From Phytophthora hibernalis (Eukaryota > Oomycota > Peronosporomycetes > Peronosporales > Peronosporaceae), in contig JAAKBF010000027.1 in NCBI GenBank assembly GCA_012656075.1, forward strand, positions 186,001-250,000: 64,000 nt of DNA, read 5' to 3'. The translations under genes were made by a program, and so were the position numbers. Numbering within the stretch: position 1 is the first letter of the stretch; each line of letters starts with the position of its first letter. Under the pieces are notes generated by a model that saw only the letters and a program-made list of their open reading frames with translations, did no database searches and had not been told where the DNA came from. This document shows positions 55,996 through 64,000 of this stretch, piece by piece.

Positions 55996-57707
55996 GCTCT
56001 ACCGCTTCGGAATCAGATGCACCATTGACAGCTAGTATAGTCGATGCAGCGCATTACTCTCCAGCTCTTTCGCCCTAGACCGATGCATGTACTTATTAAA
56101 TCCTGAAGCACTGCGACACAGCAGATTTCTCAATTCACATGACGCTCATCTGTTGATGGTTTTATCCTTGCACTTTGAGGTTCCAACTACCATTATTAAT
56201 ATAATACTATCCGTAGTAGGGAACAGGCCTCGCGCAAGCTTTGAGGTGCCCCTCGTAGCGTTCCTATTCCCACAACTCTCGGTTTGTGGCACCAAAATGC
56301 TCTATCGGGCTGTTGGCATCTAACGCAAATCACAAACCGACCAGCACGACCCGAAAGTCTCCTGCCACATCGATCGCTGTGAAAATCAATCCCGACGCCA
56401 AGCAACGTGCATCCAGCTGGACGCGGTCTAATCTACTTCGCACCGGCCTCAAACTCGCACCAAAGGCCGCTGCAATGAAACCCGTTACATAATACTTCCG
56501 AAGTACATCTAAGGCGAACCTCCAACTCGACCTGTGACCAGGTAAACGCCTTCACAACCGAACGATACTGCACCAACACGCCAGTCTTGGAGACCCAACA
56601 CAACGCCTGCATATACCGGTACGGTATTTCTGTAGTCGATGCAGCATTGTGGCATTGAATTTTCGGATCTACTACTGGTAGTAAGTAGCATGCACGGACG
56701 CCCCGGATATAATAAGGCTTCACACTCCATGACGCGAGCCACCATCGTTGCAATGCGCGACTCACTTCAGCTCGGTCGTCACCACACGCGCCATCCCTGG
56801 CTATCCTCTCACTGGGAGACTCAGCACAAGACGTTGTGTTACGATAGTCACGGACTTGACATTTACCATCTGCCACATGACATTTACCGTCTGGCGACGG
56901 TGTCATACACGCCTCCCCTCGCTCGATCTTCAGGAGCCATGCTGCACGGCAACTTGTCAATGCGTCGCTGAAAATGCAGCACGCCTCACTCCAGCTCTCA
57001 TTCCACAACTTACATCGTCGAGCACACCGCCGTAAGCAGCTTACACGCAGCAACACGTTCTAGCACCAGCAGCTCCGAACACCAAACACCACTTCACCAC
57101 CAACAACTATGAAGGTCTTCTCGTTCATCGCTGCCACCACTTTCGCAATGATCTCCACGGCAAACATCGCCACTGCCACCTCCACCGGAGGCGTCTGCTA
57201 CGACCGGACCATGTCGACTCGGTCACCGAGACCACTATCTCCGCCGACTTCCAGTCCATCAAGGAGAAGGGCTTCGGCCTCGTGCGAACCTACGTCACCA
57301 CGTACGGCTCCGCCGACATGGCCACGCTCGCCATCGCGCAGGGCCTCAACGTCTCGTTGGGTGTGCCCTTCGACAACGACGACCCGAGCGCCACGGCTGA
57401 CTACGTCACGGCCGCCATCTCGGCCGGAGGACTCTCCAACGGATCCACCAGCGTCATCCAGATCTTCGTCGGCAACGAGAACCTTGCGTCCGTCGACACG
57501 GTGCCGTCCGAGATGCTCACCTACATCACGCAGCTGCAGGAGGCTCTGCCCAATGTTCACGTCGGCACCGTTCAACGCAACACGGAGATGCTGGATTCGT
57601 CCCGCTATAGCGCCATCTCGGGCATCGCCGACCTCTTCACCGCCTGCGACGTTGTGGGTGTCAACATTCAGCCCGTCTTCACGGCCAATTACCGCTGTGG
57701 CTGACGC

Positions 57708-57967
57708 TGTTGAGTGACTGTCATGGTTACTGATAGCTTAGGAAGTAAAACGCTTGATGGCGGAGCAAAGTCTCCGGATCTGGGGCGATGGTGCTTGGTG
57801 AGGAGATGGAGATTCTAGAAGTGAAGAAGTCTCTTCTCGCCGTCAAGCTCGTCGCACTCATTGATCCTAAATACATTGTATAAATAGCCGGCCTACTTCA
57901 AGTTCTTATCCTAATGGGATCCTGTACTTGAGACGTGAGCATAAGACTACGGAGATGTACTCCGACA
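57708..57967 (-). repeat. Copia LTR (element 3' LTR)
   Basis: A 260-bp LTR starting TGTTGAGTGACTG and ending CTCCGACA on the plus strand. It differs from the right LTR by four substitutions and one G/GG indel (about 57779). Confidence 0.93.
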
Positions 57968-58249
57968 CGCCCCCTTGCTCGCGTCGTTATCGAGCTGCGA
58001 GCATGACCATTAACTCTGCAGATTCACTCGATCATTCAGCTTACGAACCTCGTAGCATGTTGTTGACAGACATAACCATCATGCCGCATGTGATCGCGAC
58101 CATCGCGTCAGAACCACCATACGTACATCGTGGTAATCTCCCAAAACACAAATCTGCCCACGAACATCACGGCAAATCGTATCAGCGCGGATCTTCAAAA
58201 TGGTTGTGCACGACCATCGCTGCAACACAAGTAGGGATAAACATCATCT

Positions 58250-61200
58250 CACCTAGTCCGACACTGTGACTCGCATCCATGCTGCAAAGATATACTTCTT
58301 CGGGGAATTGACTCAACTTGAGTTCCTCCTTGCTCGTCTCGATGCACGACACCCAGCAGAGAACGAAAATACTCGAATATAATTCGAGCAAGCGGCTTTG
58401 TCAGGATATCTGCAGTCATCTTTTCAGTTCCGCAATGCTGCACATCAAGCAGCTCTCAACCTCGAGATTGCGCACGTAGTGAAAGCGATTTTCAATGTGT
58501 TTGCTCCCATTGTGTTTGCCGGACTTCTTTGACAACGAGATGGCCGCCGTATTATCACACCAAAGCGTCGGTGTGTCATACGACCACTTCAACTCATCGC
58601 AAAGTCCGCGCAACCACATGATGTCACGAGCTCCTTCATTCATCGCGACATATTCTGCTTCCATTGTGCTCTGGGCGCTTAGCCCCTGCTTTCTTGAGCC
58701 GTAGGAAACAACACTACCATTGATCATCGTGACATAACCGCTATCAGATTGACGGTCGACCTTGTCGTTGGCGTAGTCAGCATCACTACACCGTTCACTC
58801 TAATTAGTCTGACCCTGACTAATTATGGTTTACGATTTTTGTCGGAGAAAGTCGAACTTTGAATAGATCTTGTGACAACAATATTTATTTTTATTGGAAG
58901 AAATATCATGGTTGGCTTCGACTCGGCGAGATCTGTTCAAATCCGCTGTCTTTGCGCTCTTTTGAACTCTACGGGAAAATTTTGTTGTCCGTGGTGTCAC
59001 GAAAAAGTACAGAAGCATGACTATATTCGAATCACGACTAATTAGAGCGAACGGTGTATAGGCTTCAATGCGCATCAAATCCACCTGAGTCGATCCAGTC
59101 ACTATCATACTGAGTCCATACTGTTTCGTAGCCTGCAGATACCGAAGTGCGCGCTAGCTTGCGCATAATGAATTGCAGTAAACATGACATATACTGGCCG
59201 AGACGACGGACAACATGTGCAATGTCAGGCCTGGATCTCGACACGAGATATTGGAGTGCTCCGATGTCTTCGCGATATGGTAACTCACTTGATTCCTCAT
59301 TTGACACTTCAGGCCAATTTCCGAAGACGTTGCTTCTGGTGTAGCAATCCCATGACAGTCATGCATGTGGAATCTACGCAGCACTTCCTCGACGTAGCTT
59401 GTTTGGCTGAAGAATACCCGGCCCTTCTGTATGTCGATACTAATTTCGATCCCCAGTAGGTACTTGACAGGGCCCAGCTCCACGAGTTCGAAACTTGTCG
59501 CTAATCTTTGAGCAATAGACTGGCACCGATTGTTTTCACCCATGAGTAGCAAGTCATCTACATATACTGTCAGAAGCATGACTATCTCCCCTTCTCGAGG
59601 AGGGAGTAAAGGCCATGGTCACTCTCAAGTCGCACAAATCCGAGAGCAACAAGATGCCGATGCAGTGTCTTGTTCCAGACATGCGGTGCCTGTTTTAAAC
59701 CGTACAGCGTCTTGATCAACCTGCAAATCTGCCTGTTTCCTGGCGAACCACACCCTTGAGGCAACTCCATAAACAACGTTTCAGAGATCTTGCCATGCAA
59801 AAATGCCGTTTTGACGTCGGACTGAAGAATGGACCACCGACGTTGAACAGCAAAGTAGATAACCACTCGTATCGTATCAAATCTTATCACCGGGGCGAAA
59901 GTCTCGTTATAATCGACACCAAATTTCTGTTTGAATCCGTGAATCACAAGGCGTGCCTTAAAACGCTTCACGAATCCGTTCTGGTCCTTCTTCACCGCAA
60001 AGACCCATCTATTCGTAATTACCACGCGATCATTAGCAGTGGATCGATCGACAACTTGTCACACACCATGCTTTCGCAGCGACTCGATCTCTTCGTCTAT
60101 TGCTACTTGCCAATGAGCGACTAATATTGACCGTACAGCCTGCTTATAGGTTGTAGGCACTGGTACATCTCGAGAATACAACTGCCTCTGGGTTGGGACC
60201 TTTAACTGGAACTGCAACACTTTGAACCACTTTTGCGCTGCATAGTGAACCTCAAATTCATCCAGCCGAGAGCTTCGTTTCCGTTTTCGCCCAAAACGTG
60301 AGACCCGATGCCTAGCCACAGTATCACTTTCAGCAACATTACGTTTTTGAGAATCTTCCACTGGAACAAGTCCACGGAACCGACGGGTTGAGCCACAACG
60401 GATGCGAGATCAACTGGCTTAGTTGAAACAGGATCATCCAGGAGCTGTGGCACCTGTTCTGATTCACCCGCTTGCACTAAAACGCTCTCTTTCGTCGCGT
60501 CCAGACGAGCGATGTCTTCGATCTGCATCTGCATCGGCACCAGTGATGCTCGAGACGGCAGGACGTGATCTCCATGATTGTATGCGTTTGTCAGCAACTG
60601 CTCCATGTACTCGCGCCCCACTGTGTAATCTTCTGCAAAAATTAAATTTCCTCCGCGATGAGTTGAGGCTGCGCCACTTGCTAGATTCAAAACCTTGTAG
60701 CCCCAGGTTGTTGGAGAGTAACCAACGAGAATTGCCGTTCCCATTCTTGACGACAATTTCTTCTTTGTTGAACGCGCCCCACTAGCAACGTGAAAATAAC
60801 ACAGACTGCCCCACGTTCTCAAGCATGACACATCAGGAGATGCACCAGACGATGTTTCATGAGGTGTCAGGCCATTCAGAACTCTAGTCGACGTCACATT
60901 CAGCGTGTACACCACATGTAGTGCACAGTAAATCAGGCAAATTTGTCATGTGCAGCAGCGCTCGAACTTTGGGCAGGATACTCCCGTTTGCTCGCTCAAC
61001 AATTCCATTTTCTTGAGGAGTGTAGGCATTTGTCATCGTCAGCTCGATGCCCTCCTTGCCGCAAAACTCCCGAATGCTGTTGTTGTCAAATTCTCCCTTG
61101 GTCCGAATGAAGTTCTTCAACTCTGAGCTTCCTATCATGATACTTGACATGAAGCGGATTGATGAGAGAGATGAGGTGCTGTTTTGCTTCACTCTTTTGC

Positions 61201-62000
61201 TTTAAGAGGAAGATCCACTTGTAGCGGCTGTATTCATCGACCACCAGCAAAAATGAGATGCAACCATCAATTGTGAACTCGTTCACTGTGCAGATATCCA
61301 CTTGCAGTCTCTGAAGTGGTTTATCGGCGTGGCTAATCTTCGCACTGTAAGTCATCCGCACTTTCTTGCCATGAACACACGGCAGACAGGAACTTCTTAT
61401 CACCTTCTCGTTATTGGCGATCTTCGGACCACGAACCACTTGCTGCTTCGCCATCTCCACTATTGCTGACTCACTCGCGTGAGCAAAACGTTTGTGCCAC
61501 ACCGTCATTGGTACGCTCTGCTTGGGCTTCCCAAGAGCACTACAGACAACGGCTCGCCGTGTCGCGTGTCCACGCAGGGACCACAAGCGATACAGACAAT
61601 TGACCTTCACGAATTTAATCCGCATCCCCTTCTTGCTCATGAAGCAGGCCAACTGATCATTTGACATTTGCTCGAAATATTTCAGCTGTGACTACATGTA
61701 GTCTTGCGAAAGAAAATTGGCTGGGGCTCCTGGTACGTAGAAAACATCTTCAAGTACGCGTTTCTCGTGCCGACCAGTGAGCTCATTAACGATTGAGAGC
61801 ACGACACATCCAACTTGGTTAATGTTCACCGTGCTTCCATTGGCACACAGCATATCTGGGCCATCAGTAATTGTCGATATTTGTGTGAACAGGGAGAGAT
61901 CGTTGCAAATATTCACTGTTGCGGCGCTATCAAGGCACCATTCAACGACATCGGATGCACTCTTTGTGTGCGAGTCAGGAAATGATGCCATCAACGCCAT
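58250..62000 (-). pseudogene. Copia pol: protease, integrase, RT, RNase H
   Basis: On the minus strand the protease motif DSAATVNI (about 61940) comes first. The integrase zinc region follows (HKRFAHASESAIVEM...CLPCVHGK, about 61500-61370), then the catalytic Asp in LQVDICTVNEF (about 61300) and the Glu in YTPQENGIVERANG (about 61015). RT covers 60361-59154, with RFKARLVIHGFKQ, DVKTAFLHG and the active site TVYVDDLLLMGEN (about 59570-59530). RNase H has SRKQGLSAQSTMEAEYVAM and LWCDNTAAISLSK (58727-58416). A MITE interrupts the strand just before the first RNase H Asp. The frame changes several times, so this is a broken copy or carries indel errors. Confidence 0.88.
58789..59056. mobile_element. 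Tc1/mariner-like MITE inside the Copia element
   Basis: A 268-bp AT-rich insertion with 21-bp terminal inverted repeats (left CACCGTTCACTCTAATTAGTC at 58789-58809 apart from one mismatch in the right copy at 59036-59056). It is flanked by TA on both sides (58787-58788 and 59057-59058). Joining the flanks across one TA restores the Copia reading EAY/SDADY at the start of RNase H, which shows a clean insertion. It has no coding capacity. Confidence 0.88.
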
Positions 62001-62079
62001 CGGACCTGAATTATCCTGGCGACCACCGCCTTTGCCTCCAGCCCGATTAGGCTTCCTCGACGACCACCACTATGACGCG

Positions 62080-63288
62080 GACGGTTGCTCGTATCTTGGC
62101 TGCTGCCATTCCTGCACTCGATGCCAGTGACCCAATTGGCCACATTTCGAGGACGGCCGACGTTGCATAGCCTCCTGTAAGGAGTGGCGACGGTTGTTAT
62201 TTCTCGAGTTTCGGTTTTGGTGATGACCCTCCATGGCGATTGAACCGATTGCCGCCTTGGTTCTGCTCACCCGAAAACTGAAACACTGTGCTAGTGTTAT
62301 GTTGGTCAGTGCTGGAGGCAGGATCACTCAGAGGCTTGCGAGCCGAGCTGGCCACTGACGGTCCGCGCATTTTCTCTTCCTTTTCTCTTGCTAATAGGCG
62401 ACCGCGGACTTGGCCAAGCTCCAGGTCCCTAGATTTCATCCTCGCGCCAACCAGCTCAGTACTGAGATCGGGAAATACTTCAAGCGCATTAGTGAGAAGA
62501 AGGCGAGCCAGTTCTGCCTCTTCAAGCGAGTAGCCAAGCGTCACCAAGTCCTCTTGCAACTTCATGATTTCATCGATGTACGTATCAACGCGCTCTCCTT
62601 TCTCCAGTTTGCGCACGAACATCGCAGCTTTGATAAGAATATCATTCTTCGCGGCACTGCCAGCGTTGTACTCTTTCTCAATCTCCTGAAATAGCTGCAC
62701 AGGGTCACAATTGACAAGCAGTTTTCGGTAACGACCGGCCAAACGAGGTCCCAGTGAGCCAGCAATTACAGCCTGGGCCTTGAGCCAGCGATCATTCCAG
62801 CGGTGCTTCTTCGCAGACCCCAAGGTGTCATCGTATGACACTTCTTCGGTCACTAACGACCACAGCTTCAGGACTTTGAGCTTTAACTCAATCATCGTGC
62901 GCCATAACTCATAGTCATCAGCACCCGTTAGCTATGGAACATCTAAGCTTGGAGAGTCCCGCAGTCCAGACCGTCTTCTTTTCTGCGTGTGCGACCGCTT
63001 CTTCTTGCTGGAACGCTTGCGCTTCGTACTCTTCCGCATCTTCGAGCACCCTCACTTGAGCTGGACGCGGCGCTCTCCGACGAGGCATCTGAGTGGTCCG
63101 ATTCGGAGCGTGCACAGTCAGAGCTAGAGTGAGATTTCTGACGCCGACGATAGAGAGCGAGACGGCGTAGACGATGCGGTTGAGCTTGATTCATCTTCAC
63201 TCAACTCTTCGTCACGATTCTTGGCACCATCTTGACTTACCGTCTTCATCGAGCCTTGGCGCCGGAGGGCTGCTCTGTTTGGGCTCAT
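62080..63288 (-). pseudogene. Copia gag
   Basis: The likely start is the ATG at 63288, immediately inside the 5' LTR. The first 55 residues are Ser/Asp/Glu-rich (GSMKTVSQDGAKNRDEELS). The frame then shifts through a Ser-rich part (63200-62943). The capsid core is at 62895-62197, with LKAQAVIAGSLGPRLAGRY, DPVQLFQEIEKEYN and FVRKLEKGERVDTYIDEIMK, which are typical of Copia gag (UBN2/retrotran_gag type). A CCHC knuckle remnant (KCGQLGHWHR) lies at about 62140-62100. Frame changes make it a broken copy as given. Confidence 0.8.
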
Positions 63289-63292
63289 AACC
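63281..63292 (-). other. Copia primer binding site (initiator tRNA-Met anticodon arm)
   Basis: The plus strand reads GGGCTCATAACC directly beside the 5' LTR (element sense). This equals the anticodon stem-loop of eukaryotic tRNA-Met, so the element strand is complementary to it. Half-tRNA priming of this kind is known for Drosophila copia and yeast Ty5. The complement of the anticodon CAT is also the gag ATG (63286-63288). Confidence 0.65.
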
Positions 63293-63553
63293 TGTTGAGT
63301 GACTGTCATGGTCACTGATAGCTTAGGAAGTAAAACGCTTGATGGCGGAGCAAAGTCTCCGGGATCTGGGGCGATGGTGCTTGGTGAGGAGATGGAGATT
63401 CCAGAAGTGAAGAAGTCTCTTCTCGCCGTCAAGCTCGTCGCCCTCATTGATCCTAAATACATTGTATAAATAGCCGGCCTACTTCAAGTTCTTATCCTAA
63501 TGGGATCCTGTACTTGAGACGTGAGCATAAGACCACGGAGATGTACTCCGACA
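63293..63553 (-). repeat. Copia LTR (element 5' LTR)
   Basis: A 261-bp LTR, the partner of 57708-57967, about 98% identical to it. It is followed by the target duplication GACGC (63554-63558). Confidence 0.93.
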
Positions 63554-63870
63554 GACGCCATCACACTCGTGTCGGACGAGTGGACAGAGTTGCAGGGCAG
63601 CGACACCGAGTCGCGCTTCCCGGGTCTGGCTGACAAACTCGCCATCACCGAAACAGGCTGGCCCAGCGCCGGAACGTCCGACGGCAACACGGGCTCCGTC
63701 GCGAGTGCTGAGCAGTTCTACTCGGACTACATGACGTGGGCTGCCAAAAACCTGGACGCGTCGCGCAGCCACTACTTCCAGATGTTCGATCTGCCGTCGC
63801 GCACCAACACAGTCTTCGAGGCGCATTTCGGATCTGCGACGAGGACGGCAACGACAAGTTCGCGCTGTAG

Positions 63871-64000
63871 GCGCCAAAACTGTTGACCATAGTCATGTCT
63901 GGGCTGAAAGTGCCATTGAGTCGTAGAAATCAGCTACCGGTAATTGTACATGCCATGAGTTGAAATCGAGCTCTGTATCCATGAATCGAACAATCACCAC
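63871..64000. other. Window end, no feature seen
   Basis: The sequence after the GH17 stop differs from that after the left-arm GH17 stop, so the inverted duplication ends at the gene's 3' end. Confidence 0.5.

Larger units (their letters stand above)
57708..63553 (-). mobile_element. Ty1/Copia LTR retrotransposon
   Basis: An element of 5,846 bp with LTRs of 260 and 261 bp bounded by TG...CA and flanked by a 5-bp duplication (GACGC). The coding strand is minus, so the 5' LTR is the right one. Order on the minus strand is gag, protease, integrase, RT and RNase H, which is the Copia order. A polypurine-like tract (AAGGGGGCG on the minus strand) abuts the left LTR. The internal region contains a 268-bp MITE (58789-59056) and several stops or frame changes, so it is probably not autonomous now. 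Confidence 0.93.
56275..63870. repeat. Right arm of the inverted duplication, split by a Copia element
   Basis: Inverted copy of 51731-53475. It runs 56275-57707 and resumes after the Copia insertion at 63554-63870. Once the 5.85-kb insertion is removed, both arms are about 1.75 kb and contain the same GH17 gene plus its upstream region. The spacer between the arms (53476-56274, 2.8 kb) carries TRM112 and GNL3. Confidence 0.85.
57109..63870 (+). pseudogene. GH17 glucanase (right arm copy) interrupted by a Copia retrotransposon
   Basis: The 5' part (57109-57707) and 3' part (63554-63870) together match the left-arm GH17 gene at 51731-52641. The signal peptide is identical. VGNENLAS and AITETGWPSAG are both present, one on each side of the insertion. 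Small indels relative to the left copy occur at 57201 (CC against CCC), near 57690 (TT against T) and near 63830 (GGA against GGTA). The Copia element has inserted between the two halves with a 5-bp duplication (GACGC at 57703-57707 and 63554-63558). The gene cannot make a full enzyme. Confidence 0.9.

Noticed and set aside
1..64000. CRISPR arrays, tRNA and rRNA genes
   Set aside because: No regularly spaced identical repeats and no tRNA A/B-box cloverleaf or rRNA sequence were seen. The tRNA-like GGGCTCATAACC at 63281 is a primer site.
1..64000. RXLR or Crinkler effectors
   Set aside because: No open frame combined a signal peptide with RXLR-dEER or LFLAK-type motifs.

Overview
The window looks like a piece of an oomycete nuclear genome, most likely Phytophthora or a close Peronosporales relative. 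The evidence is an NLP (NPP1) secreted protein gene, GH17 glucanases, an axonemal dynein (zoospores are flagellated), very short spliceosomal introns (about 50-110 nt), an oomycete-type initiator motif ahead of the NLP gene, and gene-dense islands between degraded transposons. The species cannot be named from this sequence alone.

Layout. 0-9 kb is transposon debris: a pogo-like transposase tail, a DIRS-like or unclassified retroelement on the minus strand (gag, RT, RNase H), and a Mutator-like (MULE) transposase. 10-34 kb is a gene island: a membrane-anchored GH17 glucanase, a CaMK-like kinase, a WDR89-like WD40 protein, a dynein heavy chain of about 15.6 kb, a poly(A) polymerase and a mitochondrial enoyl-CoA hydratase. 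A hAT-type MITE with perfect 8-bp target duplications ends 23 bp before the poly(A) polymerase ATG. 34-45 kb is low in genes: a TIR element, the NLP gene, fragments of a SERCA-type Ca2+ ATPase and perhaps an old yellow enzyme, a Cys/basic-motif protein and an Hsp20-like remnant. 45-49 kb holds a MULE whose transposase appears to continue into a C-terminal Ulp1-type (C48) cysteine protease domain. 49.6-56 kb has an RPAP2/Rtr1-like CTD phosphatase, a GH17 glucanase, and the divergent pair TRM112 and nucleostemin (GNL3). This pair sits between two inverted, nearly identical arms that each carry a GH17 gene. In the right arm the GH17 copy is split by a Ty1/Copia retrotransposon (57708-63553), which is itself split by a Tc1/mariner-like MITE.

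Function. The housekeeping genes cover mRNA 3' processing, Pol II CTD recycling, and ribosome biogenesis or methyltransferase support (TRM112, GNL3). GH17 and NLP proteins act at the cell surface or outside the cell. The dynein keeps a recognisable microtubule-binding domain and intact AAA2 and AAA3 P-loops, but the catalytic AAA1 site (Walker A and B) is unrecognisable.

Quality note. Many otherwise conserved genes carry single-base frame breaks, often at G/C or A runs. By contrast, the nine exons of the poly(A) polymerase join without any break. Exon joins given below were worked out by hand from splice signals and frame arithmetic. They are inferences, although summed exon lengths agree with them in several genes.
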